Positions 1 through 12,083 of a stretch of DNA of 64,000 nt are shown here, piece after piece. Position numbers and translations under genes: made by a program. The notes below the pieces were generated by a model. That model saw only the letters and a list, made by a program, of their open reading frames with translations, ran no database searches and was not told the origin of the DNA. Location of the stretch: assembly GCF_000746275.1 (NCBI RefSeq), contig NZ_KN050829.1:134129-198128 (forward strand). The letters are read 5' to 3'. This stretch comes from Thermopetrobacter sp. TC1 (GTDB taxonomy: Bacteria; Pseudomonadota; Alphaproteobacteria; Rhizobiales; Aestuariivirgaceae). The number at the start of each line of letters is the position of its first letter. Position 1 is the first letter of the stretch.

Positions 1-2
1 AG

Positions 3-359
3 GACAAGGGCGGCGACATCGCCATCCTGCGCACCATGGGCGCGGCCCGCGGCGCGGTCATGCGCATCTTTTTCATGACCGGCGCGGCCATCGGCGTTGC
101 CGGCACGCTTGCGGGCGTCATCCTCGGCGTGGTCTTTGCGCTCAATGTGGAGAATATCCGCCGCTTTCTCGAGTGGCTTACCGGCGCCAAACTCTTTCCC
201 GCCGAGCTTTACTATCTCTCGCAGCTGCCGGCCGATCTCGACTGGATGCAGACAGCCGGCATAGCGGCCTTTGCGCTTGCCCTGTCCTTCCTCGCCACGC
301 TCTATCCCGCCTGGCGGGCGGCAAGCCTCGATCCGGTGGAGGCGCTGCGCTATGAATGA
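3..359 (+). CDS. LolC/LolE-type lipoprotein-releasing ABC permease, C-terminal part
   Basis: Partial gene entering from the left edge; about 118 residues are visible in frame 3. The product is an inner-membrane permease of the LolCDE system, which extracts lipoproteins from the inner membrane for transfer to LolA. The visible end has the MacB/FtsX-like layout: a short cytoplasmic piece ([17 protein letters not shown]), a membrane helix, a periplasmic loop, a last helix ([18 protein letters not shown]) and the typical ending [10 protein letters not shown]. It overlaps the ATPase gene lolD by 8 bases, as expected for one operon. Whether it is LolC, LolE or a single LolC/E-type protein cannot be decided without the N-terminal part. 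Confidence 0.9.
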   Translation, partial: DKGGDIAILRTMGAARGAVMRIFFMTGAAIGVAGTLAGVILGVVFALNVENIRRFLEWLTGAKLFPAELYYLSQLPADLDWMQTAGIAAFALALSFLATLYPAWRAASLDPVEALRYE

Positions 360-1131
360 CCCGACACGACAGGATGCACCGGCCCGACCCGACAACGGGC
401 AGGGCAGGGGAGAGGAAAGGACGCTGCCCCCTGCGCTGGAGCTGAAGGGCATCAGCCGCATCTATCGCCAGGGCGAGCGGGAGCTGGCCATTTTCCGCGA
501 CCTTGACTTCACCCTGCCGGTGGGGCAGATCACCGCCCTTGTCGGCCCCTCAGGCGCTGGCAAGTCCTCGCTTCTGCACATCGCCGGGCTTTTGGAGAAA
601 CCCACATCCGGTGAGGTCTGGATCGCCGGGCACAATTGCACAGCCCTCGATGATGCCGCCCGCACCCGCCTGCGCCGCATCGGCATCGGCTTCGTCTATC
701 AGTTTCATCACCTGTTGCCGGAGTTCACCGCCGAGGAAAACGTCATGCTGCCTCAGCTCATCGCCGGCCGCAGCCGCGAAGAGGCCCGCACGCGCGCCCG
801 TGAGCTGCTGGCGCAGATGGGTCTGGCCGAGCGCCTGAATCATCGCCCGGCCGAGCTTTCCGGCGGCGAGCAGCAGCGCGTGGCCATTGCCCGCGCCCTG
901 GCCAACCGCCCCTTGCTGCTGCTGGCTGACGAGCCCACCGGCAACCTCGACCCGGAAACGGCGGAGCGCGTGCATGCCGGTTTCCTTGAGCTCATCCGCA
1001 CCGAAGGCCTTGCCGCGCTGATTGCCACACACAATCTGGATCTTGCCCGCTCCATGCATCGCATCGTGCACCTGGACAAGGGCCGGCTCGTGGACCATGC
1101 TGACTGGCAGACCCGCCATGGCGAGATGTGA
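352..1131 (+). CDS. lolD: LolD, ATPase of the lipoprotein-releasing ABC transporter
   Basis: A 259-residue cytoplasmic ATPase that powers lipoprotein release by the LolC/E permease. Walker A is GPSGAGKS (residues 65-72); the ABC signature [15 protein letters not shown] and Walker [13 protein letters not shown] follow in the normal order. These match the LolD/MacB branch. The start is the ATG that overlaps the end of the permease gene; longer in-frame starts lie inside that gene and would add unrelated sequence. The N-terminal 25 residues before the ABC domain are rich in Pro, Gly and Arg and are a non-conserved extension. Confidence 0.93.
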   Translation: MNDPTRQDAPARPDNGQGRGEERTLPPALELKGISRIYRQGERELAIFRDLDFTLPVGQITALVGPSGAGKSSLLHIAGLLEKPTSGEVWIAGHNCTALDDAARTRLRRIGIGFVYQFHHLLPEFTAEENVMLPQLIAGRSREEARTRARELLAQMGLAERLNHRPAELSGGEQQRVAIARALANRPLLLLADEPTGNLDPETAERVHAGFLELIRTEGLAALIATHNLDLARSMHRIVHLDKGRLVDHADWQTRHGEM

Positions 1132-1246
1132 ACCGCCCGATCTGACAGGCAGGGCGAGGGCAGGGCGGGGCGCATGAGAAGCGCCCGGCAAGTTCTCATT
1201 GATGGTGCGGTCTTCATGCGCGAACCAAAGGGGGGATGGTGAGGAG

Positions 1247-2307
1247 ATGTCCGATTTGCGTGCCGTGCATTCGCCCCTGCTGCGCCGGCACGCGCCGGGG
1301 CCGGTCTGGCTGCTGGGTGAGGAACCACAGCCGCATCCTGATACGCCTGAGCGGCTGGATGCCCTGCTTGCCGCCCTGAAGGTTCTGAAACTGCCCGTGC
1401 ATGCCCCGCGGCGCTTCAATCCTGAGGAACACTGGAAGGGCGTGCATGCCTGGCGGTATGTGCGTTTTCTCGAAACTGCCCATGCCCTCTGGCGCGAAAA
1501 GGGATACGCCGGCCCCTTGCGGCCGCTCATCCGCCCGCGTTTTCAGCCGGCGCAACGGGCGCGTGACGTGCGCGGTCAGGCCGGCTGGCACATGGCCGAT
1601 GACATCACCCCCTTTGATGAAGCCACCGCTTTTTTCGCCCGCGCCTCCGCCGATGTGGCGCTTTCAGCCGCGCATATGGTGATCGAAAAACAGGCACACA
1701 CGGCCTATGCCCTCTGCCGCCCGGCCGGACGCCATGCCGGCTTTGAGACCATGGCCGGCTTCTGTTACGTCAACAACGCCGCCCTTGCTGCAAGAGCCTT
1801 TCTGCGAGCCGGATATGCGCGGGTGGCGCTCGTCAGCCTCGGGCTGCACCATGCGCACGGCACCCAGGAAATCTTCTTCGATACTGACCGGGTTTATACG
1901 CTGTCGGTCCATCTCGATCCCGATCATGCCTATCCCTTCTATACCGGGCGCGAGCATGAACGCGGGCGCAAGAGGGGCTATGGCTTCAACCTCAATGTTC
2001 CCTTGCCGCGCGGCAGTGATGATGATGTCTGGTGCGGTGCTGTCGATTATGTCTGTTCGCGCCTTGAGCGCTACCGGCCGCAGGCGCTTGTTCTTTCCCT
2101 CGGCTTTGGCATGATGCGCGGCGACTGCCCCTGGGAGGGCACAGGGGCTGCGGAAGTGGGCCTTTCCGGCCTGGCCCGCATGGCCCGTTCGCTTTCCAGC
2201 TTGCAACGGCCCACCGTCATCGTGCAGGAAGGCGGCTGGACGCCTGAGAATCTGGAACGGGGCCTGACGGTATTTCTTTCCGAATGGGCCGAACGCATCG
2301 AACGGAC

Positions 2308-2311
<4 letters not shown>
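1247..2311 (+). CDS. Histone-deacetylase-fold protein with degenerate active site (predicted pseudoenzyme)
   Basis: A 354-residue member of the arginase/deacetylase fold (HDAC / acetylpolyamine amidohydrolase family). Landmarks are in order: [45 protein letters not shown] and VIVQEGGW. The family normally has a His-His pair, Asp-x-Asp-x-His, a second zinc Asp and a catalytic Tyr. Here the first His is Arg162, the two Asp are Ser197 and Gly199, the second zinc Asp is Gly288 and the Tyr is Trp331; only His163 and His201 remain. Hydrolysis is therefore unlikely, and binding or regulation is more plausible. The start at 1247 has a strong GAGGAG-type ribosome site. The stop overlaps the queA start by ATGA, which suggests translational coupling. 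Confidence 0.8.
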
Positions 2312-4583
<2,272 letters not shown>

Positions 4584-4638
4584 CGGCAACAATCTGCCAA
4601 AAGCCCTTCATCCATCAGGCTGCCGGCCATGCCGCCGA

Positions 4639-6549
4639 TCAGTGCAGGCCCTGACGCAGGGCAGGGGGCTTTTGCGCCAGAGAAGCGTCTGAGCCCTTCT
4701 GTGCGGTGTGTCTCTTCACGACACGATAGAGCCGCAGAGGATTGTCCTTGCCCTTCAGCGGAACGGGCTTGAGCCAGGCTGGAACATCTCCCTTGCTTAA
4801 ACGAACCCACAGGGCTTTCTCCCCCGGCTTTTTCCCGCCTGGCGCCAGAATTTGCACCTTGAGGCAATAAAGCACGTAATCGATGTTTCGTTGCCTGATC
4901 ATCGCATAGGCGGCATCCGCTTCCGCGGTGAGCATGCGGCTGGTTGCAATAATTGCCTTGTCGATCCGGTGATAGGGGCCGCTCACCACACTGTGGGGTG
5001 TTAGCGCCAGAATGGCAGGGCCAAAATCACTGTGCGTCAGGATAAGACCTTTCGGTGCCGCATTGAGGCTTTTCACCGTATCGATGTTCATGCACGAACG
5101 CTTGTCTTTTTTCTTGCTGGCTTCCTTGGCGCTGGCCGCCTTGGAAGCGTTTTCAGGCGTGGCATTTTTTATGGCCTCCGTACTCAAACTGACCACCAGG
5201 GTGAGTGCGAGCGGTGAAAGGCCGAGGACGAGCGCCGGATGCTTTTTCACCTTGGGCATGAGAGCCATGCTGATTCCGATCAGCGGCAGAAAGAACATCA
5301 GGGCATAGGGCGCAAGCCGTGCGGAAAACAGGCCGAGCATCAGCGCCAGAAGGGCCACCGCAATCAGGGCCCAGCGAAAGATGTCTCGCGCCAGAAAACG
5401 CGGCCGCCAGGTTCTATAGACGATCACCATCATCAGCAGCGGCCAGAAGAGATAGAGGACGAGAAGCGTGAGGTTTTCCCACGGGTCCGCATAGATCGGC
5501 TGCACTTCCTTCACGTGATCCAGCCAGATTGGCCGCACGGCCGGATCGACATGGGCAAATGGCCCCTTAAGGCAGGAGGGATCCATGGCAATCAGCAGGG
5601 CAAGGCCGCTTGCTCCCGCCGCTGCCATGCCGGCAAGGCGCAGCCATGGCGTCCTCAGGTGTTTCGCGAAGAGAGTGAGGGCGGCAAGCAACAGGGCTGT
5701 CAACGCCACCGGAAAGGCATAATTCGGCGCAAGGGCATCACAGGCGGTCTCGTTCCAGCGCGAAGGCGGCAGCGCCAGCAGCAGGAAGATCACCATGCTC
5801 CCTGCCAGAGTGAGCGCATGTCTGCGGAGTGGCACAACAAAACGCGCGGGATCGAACACATATCCCACGACCAGAACCGTCGTAGCCCCCAGGGCGTAGG
5901 GCGCAATCTCCAAGCCGATGGCGAGATCCATGGCAATGAGAAAGCCGCTTGCCCATGCAGCGAAAGGCCAACGGTCGGCCCAGAGCACGAGCCCCCAGCC
6001 AAGCATCAGCAGGGCCGCCTGCGCATTGTGATGATCCACGCGCGCAGGAAAGAACTGAAAGAGGAGGATGCCGGCGAGAAACAGCAGCAGCGCCAGCTCC
6101 TTGTCGATGGCGCGTCCCACGAAGCGGCGCACGATGAGGAAGATGCCGACAATGGCAGGCAGAAGCATCAGAAGTGGCCAGAGCGCCCGCGTCCACAACA
6201 GGGCCTTCTCGGGAGAAAGAAACAGCGATAGGAACAGATAAAGCCCGGCAAGCCCTGCATCGATCAGGCGTGACCAGTGCGAAACCAGCCCCTCGGGCGG
6301 ATTCATGCGCGGAATGCGCATGTCATACCAGCCGGCCCCGTCGAGAAAATGTTGCATCTCGACGAGACGCAAGGCGTCGTCCGTGTCGTTCAAGGAGGTG
6401 AAAAGCGCATCATAATGCGCATAGAGCATATAGGCGCTGGTTACCAGCCAGGTCAGGATGATCGGCGTGAACGGATGGCCAAGGATGCGCTTCAGCCAGG
6501 GATGGGAAAACCGTTTCGCTATGGCCTTTTCGATATCGGCAAGAGCCAT
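4639..6549 (-). CDS. Polytopic membrane protein, GT-C glycosyltransferase-like
   Basis: A 636-residue inner-membrane protein with about 12 hydrophobic segments. The first is near residues 28-45 and is followed at once by a periplasmic acidic motif NDTDDALRL (Asp55, Asp57, Asp58). An acidic motif in the first loop after helix 1 is the hallmark of GT-C transferases that use lipid-linked sugars. The last 170 or so residues are a soluble domain that includes an Ala/Lys-rich stretch (EASKKKDKRSC). I do not recognise a named family member, so the substrate is unknown. It stands alone and converges with tgt. Confidence 0.6.
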   Translation of the reverse strand: MALADIEKAIAKRFSHPWLKRILGHPFTPIILTWLVTSAYMLYAHYDALFTSLNDTDDALRLVEMQHFLDGAGWYDMRIPRMNPPEGLVSHWSRLIDAGLAGLYLFLSLFLSPEKALLWTRALWPLLMLLPAIVGIFLIVRRFVGRAIDKELALLLFLAGILLFQFFPARVDHHNAQAALLMLGWGLVLWADRWPFAAWASGFLIAMDLAIGLEIAPYALGATTVLVVGYVFDPARFVVPLRRHALTLAGSMVIFLLLALPPSRWNETACDALAPNYAFPVALTALLLAALTLFAKHLRTPWLRLAGMAAAGASGLALLIAMDPSCLKGPFAHVDPAVRPIWLDHVKEVQPIYADPWENLTLLVLYLFWPLLMMVIVYRTWRPRFLARDIFRWALIAVALLALMLGLFSARLAPYALMFFLPLIGISMALMPKVKKHPALVLGLSPLALTLVVSLSTEAIKNATPENASKAASAKEASKKKDKRSCMNIDTVKSLNAAPKGLILTHSDFGPAILALTPHSVVSGPYHRIDKAIIATSRMLTAEADAAYAMIRQRNIDYVLYCLKVQILAPGGKKPGEKALWVRLSKGDVPAWLKPVPLKGKDNPLRLYRVVKRHTAQKGSDASLAQKPPALRQGLH

Positions 6550-6754
6550 GTTCTCTCTCCCGCGATCTGCACACGGCTTCAGTGAGCCGTGCTGATCCTC
6601 TTTCCGGGAAAGGTTGTAGGCTCCCGCCCGTTAAGGGTGCGTTTAATACGCTCCTTTTTATGCCTTGACGCGCAGAAATCTCTTCACCGGGTGTTTTAGG
6701 CACTCCGCAGGCGGATCACCCTTCTGTGCCCCTGTTGCGCGTCATTTCAGCTGT

Positions 6755-7057
6755 TCAGCGTTCAGGCGTGTTCTCGAGGGTATAACGCCGGCAGGTGAAC
6801 TTGAACCCACGCGGCAGGCCGAAAATGCCGCGCTGATAGGTCCACTGGCAGCGTTCCACATATGGGATCTTCTTGCGCCCGCGCACATGGACCGTGCCGA
6901 AGGAATAGGCCTTGTCACCGGGATAGCGGGTGTGCACCGATTTCTGATCATAGATGGCATCGGTGGCATCGCCCGGGCCCTTGTCCCACGCAAGTGCGGA
7001 GCTGACAAGCGCAAGCCCTGCCATCGCTGTCAGGGAGATGATCGTCCGTTTCATCAT
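6755..7057 (-). CDS. Small secreted protein of unknown function
   Basis: A 100-residue protein starting MMKRTIISLTAMAGLALVSS, a clear Sec signal peptide with cleavage predicted after SSALA. The mature part is short, basic, rich in Tyr and Arg, and has two Cys (VERCQW and KFTCRR) that could form a disulfide. The start was chosen at 7057 because GAGGAT lies just upstream and the signal peptide begins there; in-frame sequence further upstream does not look like protein. I do not recognise the family. It is divergent from parE. Confidence 0.6.
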   Translation of the reverse strand: MMKRTIISLTAMAGLALVSSALAWDKGPGDATDAIYDQKSVHTRYPGDKAYSFGTVHVRGRKKIPYVERCQWTYQRGIFGLPRGFKFTCRRYTLENTPER

Positions 7058-7285
7058 GGTTCCATCCTCGCGCAGGCCCCGCAAAGTGCCCCGAACATCA
7101 TGCTTTGCCCATGGCGTTCCTGAATGCGGCATGCGCGCCATGGGGTTGCCTTTCATGCGAGATTATCCTTTTTTGCCCCAATCTGCCATACTTCCAGACC
7201 AATACGGGGCGATTCGCACACTTTCGCCCAAGGGCGGCGCCTGCACAAAGCCTGTGCGGGCGGCATGAACGGGATGTGTCTGAGC

Positions 7286-9445
7286 ATGAAGGATCTTTTT
7301 GATCTTCCCGAACCGAAAAACCCGCCAAGCCATAAAAGCGCGGGCAAAAAGCCCGCAGGGTCCTCCGGCGCGGCACCGAAACGGATAAAGGCCACACAGG
7401 CGCCACCCGCCCGGCGTGCCGCTGCCTCCGCCAGTAAGAGCGCAAGCGCGCACACTGGCGCGACCCCTTCCTGCACCAGGGCCAGGGCCGCCCGCGGCGA
7501 GGAGGGCTATACGGCCGATGCCATCGAGGTTCTGGAAGGGCTGGAGCCGGTGCGCCGCCGCCCCGGCATGTACATCGGCGGCACCGATGCGCGCGCGCTG
7601 CATCATCTCTTTGCCGAGGTGCTCGACAACGCCATGGACGAGGCCATCGCCGGCCATGCCAGTGTCATCGAGGTGGAGCTGGATGCCGACGGTTTTTTGA
7701 GCGTCACCGACAACGGCCGCGGCATTCCTGTTGATCCCCATCCCAAGTTTCCCGACAAGTCGGCGCTGGAAATCATCCTCACCACCCTGCATGCCGGCGG
7801 CAAGTTCGATTCCGATGCCTATGAGACCTCAGGCGGCCTGCATGGTGTGGGTATTTCCGTGGTCAATGCGCTCTCCGAGCGTCTGGAGGTGGAGGTGGCG
7901 CGGTCCCGCCGCCTGTATCGTCAGGTCTTTGAACGGGGCCAGCCGCTTGGGCCCTTGCAGGAGGTTGGCGCAGCGCCCAATCGCCGCGGCACGCGCGTGC
8001 GCTTCAAACCCGATCCCGAGATCTTCCGGGATGGCGCCCGCTTCGATCCCGCCCGCATCTATCGCATGAGCCGGGCCAAGGCCTATCTCTTCGGCGGTGT
8101 GAAAATCCGCTGGCGCTGCGATCCGGCGCTTCTGGACGAAAAGGCCGGCATTCCCGCCCGGGCCGAGATCCACTTTCCCGGCGGTCTGAAGGACTATGTG
8201 CAGGAGCGGCTCGCCACACCCGGGCGCGAGCGGATCGTGGAGGAAATCTTCTCCGGCCGCGTGGGCGAGCCCGGGAAGCATGGCGGGGTGGAATGGGCCA
8301 TTGGCTGGTGGGATGCCGATGGCTTTGTTCAGGCCTATTGCAATACCGTGCCCACGCCTGATGGCGGCACCCATGTCATGGGCCTGCGCACCGGCCTGTT
8401 GCGCTCCCTGAAAAGCTTTGCCGAGATGATCGGGGCGAAGAAGGCCGCGCAGGTGATCACGGCCGATGATATCTTTGCCACCGCCTGTGCGGTGCTTTCC
8501 GTCTACATCCGCGAGCCGGAATTCGTCGGCCAGACCAAGGATCGCCTCTCCACGCCGGAAGCCGCCCGCATTGTCGAAAATGCGGTGCGCGATCATTTCG
8601 ATCACTGGCTGGCCACCCATCGCAAGCAGGGCGAGATGCTCCTGCAATGGGTGCAGGACCGCGCCGATGAACGCTTGGCCCGCCGTCGTCAGAAGGACGT
8701 GGCCCGCAAGAGCGCCACCCGCAAGCTGCGTCTGCCCGGCAAGCTGGCAGACTGCACCGCCAGGGACCGCAAGGGCACGGAGCTGTTCATCGTTGAGGGC
8801 GATTCCGCCGGCGGCTCCGCCAAGCAGGCGCGGCGGCGCGAGACCCAGGCCGTCCTGCCCATCCGCGGCAAGATCCTCAATGTGGTGAGCGCCTCCCGCG
8901 ACAAGATCGCCGCCAATCAGGAGATCGCCAACATCATTCAGGCCCTGGGCTGTGGTACCGGCCGCAAGTATCGCGAGGAGGACCTGCGCTACGAGAAGAT
9001 CATCATCATGACCGACGCCGACGTGGACGGCGCCCACATCGCCTCGCTGCTCATCACCTTCTTCTATACCCAGATGCCGGGGCTGATCGAAAACGGCCAT
9101 CTCTATCTTGCCGTGCCGCCCCTTTACCGGCTCAGCCAGGGCGGCAAGACCCTCTATGCCGTCGATGATGCCCACAAGGAAAAGCTGCTGGCCGAGGCCT
9201 TCACCGGCCGCGGCAAGGTGGAGATTTCCCGTTTCAAGGGCCTGGGCGAGATGCTGCCGGCCCAGTTGCGCGAAACCACCATGGATCCGGAAAAGCGCAC
9301 GTTGCTGAAGGTGGTGGTGCTGGATGAAGAGCGCGAGGAAACCGATGATGTCGTCCGCCGCCTGATGGGCAACAAGGCCGAGGCCCGTTTCGCCTTCATC
9401 CAGGAGAGAGCCGAATTCGTCGACGAAGACGCCCTGGACGTTTGA
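7286..9445 (+). CDS. parE: DNA topoisomerase IV subunit B
   Basis: A subunit of about 719 residues that hydrolyses ATP for decatenation of daughter chromosomes together with ParC. The GHKL ATPase motifs are EVLDNAMDEAIAGHA, VTDNGRGIPVD and GGLHGVGISVVNAL. The TOPRIM part has ELFIVEGDSAGGSAKQ, PIRGKILNV and MTDADVDGAHI. Spacing, length and the CGTGRKYREEDLRYEK block fit ParE better than GyrB. The first 75 residues are a Lys/Pro/Ala-rich, probably disordered extension. The start is uncertain among in-frame ATGs at 7265, 7274 and 7286; I take 7286, which begins MKDLFDLPEPK. Confidence 0.93.
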   Translation: MKDLFDLPEPKNPPSHKSAGKKPAGSSGAAPKRIKATQAPPARRAAASASKSASAHTGATPSCTRARAARGEEGYTADAIEVLEGLEPVRRRPGMYIGGTDARALHHLFAEVLDNAMDEAIAGHASVIEVELDADGFLSVTDNGRGIPVDPHPKFPDKSALEIILTTLHAGGKFDSDAYETSGGLHGVGISVVNALSERLEVEVARSRRLYRQVFERGQPLGPLQEVGAAPNRRGTRVRFKPDPEIFRDGARFDPARIYRMSRAKAYLFGGVKIRWRCDPALLDEKAGIPARAEIHFPGGLKDYVQERLATPGRERIVEEIFSGRVGEPGKHGGVEWAIGWWDADGFVQAYCNTVPTPDGGTHVMGLRTGLLRSLKSFAEMIGAKKAAQVITADDIFATACAVLSVYIREPEFVGQTKDRLSTPEAARIVENAVRDHFDHWLATHRKQGEMLLQWVQDRADERLARRRQKDVARKSATRKLRLPGKLADCTARDRKGTELFIVEGDSAGGSAKQARRRETQAVLPIRGKILNVVSASRDKIAANQEIANIIQALGCGTGRKYREEDLRYEKIIIMTDADVDGAHIASLLITFFYTQMPGLIENGHLYLAVPPLYRLSQGGKTLYAVDDAHKEKLLAEAFTGRGKVEISRFKGLGEMLPAQLRETTMDPEKRTLLKVVVLDEEREETDDVVRRLMGNKAEARFAFIQERAEFVDEDALDV

Positions 9446-9496
9446 GCAAGGCCAGGCCGCGTAAGACAGGCTGGAAGGGCGCATGGTCCTCACCTT

Positions 9497-9524
9497 CCCC
9501 TGATAGGGGGAGGTCGGCGCGAAG
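9497..9524 (+). repeat. Dispersed intergenic repeat A, copy 1
   Basis: A 28-base sequence containing the small palindrome CCCCTGATAGGGG, located between parE and the transpeptidase gene. The same 28 bases occur exactly, in the opposite orientation, at 45375-45402. The hairpin also sits just past the parE stop and could serve as a weak transcription end, although no T-run follows. Confidence 0.8.
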
Positions 9525-9594
9525 AATGAGGCAGGGTTCTGGCCACAAGTCCATGCGTTGCAGCCCGATGAGCACCAAAAGGGCAGGGAGCTGT

Positions 9595-10863
9595 TCAGCC
9601 CTGGCGCGCGGTGTCCATGACCGGCTTTGGCTGGCCATGCACGAAACCGGTGCCATCAAGGCGATAGATATCGTCACGGAAGTGGGCAAAGCCGTCTCCC
9701 GTCACCCAGGCGGTGAAATAGCCGATGATGAGAGACGGCGGATTGACCACCTTCACGTCCACCCGCTCGCGCGACTGCACCACCTGCCGGATGCGTTCGC
9801 GGTCCCATCCCGGCGTGTCGCGCAGGATCCATTCGGTGAGGATGTGCACCTTTTCCACGCGCACGCAGCCCGAGGAGAAATAGCGGGCGCTTTCCGTGAA
9901 CAGCTGCGGCGTGGGCGTATCGTGCAGATAAACGGAATAGATGTTGGGGAAGTTGATCTTCACCGAGGCCATGGCGTTGCCTTCCCCCGGATCCTGGCGG
10001 AAGTGATAGCGCCGCGGATCGATATTGTCCCAGTCGATGCTTTCAGGATCCACTTCAGGGCCGTTGTAGCCATCAAACACGCGGATGCGCATGCGCTTGA
10101 GGAAGGATGGATCCTTGCGCGCCTTGGGGATGATGTCCTTGATGACGATGGAAAGCGGCGCGTTCCAGTAGGGATTGAAGTTCAGCTCCGAAATCCTTGA
10201 AATCAGGGAAGGGCTTGGCCTGTCCGGCATGCCGACGATGACATTGTGCCGGGAATAGACGCGTCCGTTCTCCACTGTCTCCAGCTGTGCGGCGGGAATG
10301 TTGACGATGATATACCGCGGTGCCACGCCCTTAATCGCCCATTCCATGCGCGGCAGGTTGGCCAGCAGCGTTTCCAGCCGCGCCTCCGCGGAAATGTTGA
10401 GTGCCTTCAATGTCGGCCGGTCCACATGCCCGGTGGGTTTCAGCCCCATGTTGCGCTGAAAGCGGAAGATGGCCTGGGCCACCTGCCGGTCATAACGCTT
10501 GGAGGAAATGGCGTTGCGGGGCAGATAGCCCTCCATCGCCAGACGGCGCCGCAGGATGCGCACAGCCTTGCTTTTGGTTCCCGCATAGAGGCGGCGCGGA
10601 ATGCGCGGCCAGCCGCCCTGTCGCGAAATGAGATCATAGCGGGCGATCGCCTCTTCCATCAGCCGCGGCGAGGAGGCGGAGACCATCGGCCAGATGCCGT
10701 CTTCCTCGGTGACGATCTTCGTCACCGTCCAGGCGCGCGGCCGGCCGCGGTTGAAATTGGTGATGATGTTGGACCGGGCAAAAGCTGCCGCATCGGGCAG
10801 CGCCAAAGCGGAAAAAGCTGCGGCCGTTGCGGCCAGAACCTGTCTGCGGGAAAGCTCACTCAT
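9595..10863 (-). CDS. L,D-transpeptidase (YcbB/YkuD family), probable Tat-exported
   Basis: A 422-residue periplasmic enzyme that makes 3-3 cross-links or attaches proteins to peptidoglycan. Domains in order: a signal sequence with SRRQVLA followed by a hydrophobic stretch (residues 5-30), a peptidoglycan-binding helical domain around residues 90-155 (RILRRRLAMEGYLP, IFRFQRNMGL), and a YkuD catalytic domain from about 185. The catalytic motif is His314, then Ser331-Gly-Cys333-Val-Arg335 (YFSSGCVRVEKV). The twin-arginine motif suggests Tat export, and the tatABC genes lie in this window. The gene is monocistronic and convergent with parE. Confidence 0.88.
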   Translation of the reverse strand: MSELSRRQVLAATAAAFSALALPDAAAFARSNIITNFNRGRPRAWTVTKIVTEEDGIWPMVSASSPRLMEEAIARYDLISRQGGWPRIPRRLYAGTKSKAVRILRRRLAMEGYLPRNAISSKRYDRQVAQAIFRFQRNMGLKPTGHVDRPTLKALNISAEARLETLLANLPRMEWAIKGVAPRYIIVNIPAAQLETVENGRVYSRHNVIVGMPDRPSPSLISRISELNFNPYWNAPLSIVIKDIIPKARKDPSFLKRMRIRVFDGYNGPEVDPESIDWDNIDPRRYHFRQDPGEGNAMASVKINFPNIYSVYLHDTPTPQLFTESARYFSSGCVRVEKVHILTEWILRDTPGWDRERIRQVVQSRERVDVKVVNPPSLIIGYFTAWVTGDGFAHFRDDIYRLDGTGFVHGQPKPVMDTARQG

Positions 10864-11163
10864 GCCTGATCACACCATCGCCTTTGCTTTAAACCACACC
10901 CGCCTGATCCGGCGCACCCGGCCTGACATACAGGCCTAGCCACAGACCTCATGCTCCTTCTGCTTAGCAGCTTGCGAAAGCACACGCCACACACACCTCG
11001 GTGAAATATCATCCTGCGCGGCCATGGCGATTTCACGGCGGGCCGGGGGCGATGGCGCATTGCCACCCCTTTGCCACCTTCATATAGTAGCGGTTGCGGC
11101 CAGCGGGAAGGATCCGGATACACCTTGGTTCCAGGGAGCATTGCAAAAGAGGCAGGGGGGAAC

Positions 11164-11514
11164 ATGAAATCGTTTCTGATCGACATCATGACCATGATGA
11201 TGCCGTTCATGAAGCCGCTTGTATGGCTTGCGGCCCTGTCGTTTCTGGCCTCACTGGCTCTTGTGGTCATTGGCGGCCATCAGTGGCGGACATGGGCACG
11301 CTGGACCAGTGCCGTCACGCTGGCCATCGGCATATTCTTCCTCGCCGCACAGGGAATGGGACTGTTGCTGGGAGCAAGCCCTTCCATCAATTTCGGTGAT
11401 GCCAGCAAATTTGAATTCATTCTTGTTGCTTTCTGGAAGCTGGGCCTTGCCAGCATCGGCGCCTGGCTGATCATTCAGGGTCTTTTGCGCCTCGGACAGA
11501 AAAAGAAGGCATGA
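11164..11514 (+). CDS. Small membrane protein with three hydrophobic segments
   Basis: A 116-residue protein with predicted membrane helices around residues 15-35, 48-66 and 90-108 and a basic tail (GQKKKA). The start at 11164 follows a good ribosome site (GAGGCAGGGGGG). In-frame codons upstream give non-membrane, low-complexity sequence and were left out. No family recognised. It stands alone between the transpeptidase gene (divergent) and a convergent secreted-protein gene. The upstream 300 bases (10864-11163) hold no gene; TATAGT near 11093 is a possible -10 element. Confidence 0.55.
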   Translation: MKSFLIDIMTMMMPFMKPLVWLAALSFLASLALVVIGGHQWRTWARWTSAVTLAIGIFFLAAQGMGLLLGASPSINFGDASKFEFILVAFWKLGLASIGAWLIIQGLLRLGQKKKA

Positions 11515-11633
11515 AAGGCATGAGCTGACACAATCGCCCCTGATCTTGCGCAGCGCCCCATACCCTGCGTTTGTCATCAGCACGGGCCCGGGAACAGGAA
11601 CGCACGCGCATCCCACAGCGGCCTTTCGGCGGC

Positions 11634-12083
11634 TCAGCGGCCATGGGGCAGTGTCAGCACGATTTCCTTGCCGCCATAGCCGTGGCGGCTGTCATGGGCG
11701 CGGATGCGGATACGTTTGATGCCCTTGGGGATGCGCACATTATAGAGCGAGCGGGTGAAGGGCTGCTCGTTCACGTGAGGATGGGCAAGCACGCGCGTGG
11801 CCAGAACCCGCCCCTTCATGCTCAGGATCTCATAGCGATCGGCATAGTGATCCCAGCCGGAATCCTCATGGCGCACGGTCACATCGAAGCGCCAGGTGTT
11901 ATTCGCCGTTGACACCGCCCGGGCCTGAACCACGTCCGCCTTGCCCGCCAGCGCCGGTTGCGCAGCCAGAGCAAAGCCGGCGACACAGGCGAGCACAGCA
12001 CTGCACATGAACCCCCGCATTCTGCCGCAAGCTGCCCCAGAAAGCCCGCTCAGTGCATTGCATTTCCTCTTGATCGCATTCAT
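11634..12083 (-). CDS. Secreted protein of unknown function
   Basis: A 149-residue protein with an N-terminal export signal. A hydrophobic core (SAVLACVAGFALAA) is followed by QPALA, a good signal peptidase site. The mature part of about 100 residues has a pattern (FDVTVRHEDSGWDHYADRYE, then RIRIRAHDSRHGYG) that suggests a compact beta-sandwich. I recognise it only as a secreted domain of unknown role. The start at 12083 has GGGGGCAAGG upstream; an internal ATG at 12020 would give a more typical signal peptide length. It is divergent from the CDF transporter gene, with 118 bases between them. Confidence 0.6.
   Translation of the reverse strand: MNAIKRKCNALSGLSGAACGRMRGFMCSAVLACVAGFALAAQPALAGKADVVQARAVSTANNTWRFDVTVRHEDSGWDHYADRYEILSMKGRVLATRVLAHPHVNEQPFTRSLYNVRIPKGIKRIRIRAHDSRHGYGGKEIVLTLPHGR

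Noticed and set aside
5239-6231. A 330-codon plus-strand open frame
   Set aside because: It lies antisense to the GT-C-like gene and reads as Gln/Arg/His-rich sequence, the usual shadow of a GC-rich hydrophobic gene.
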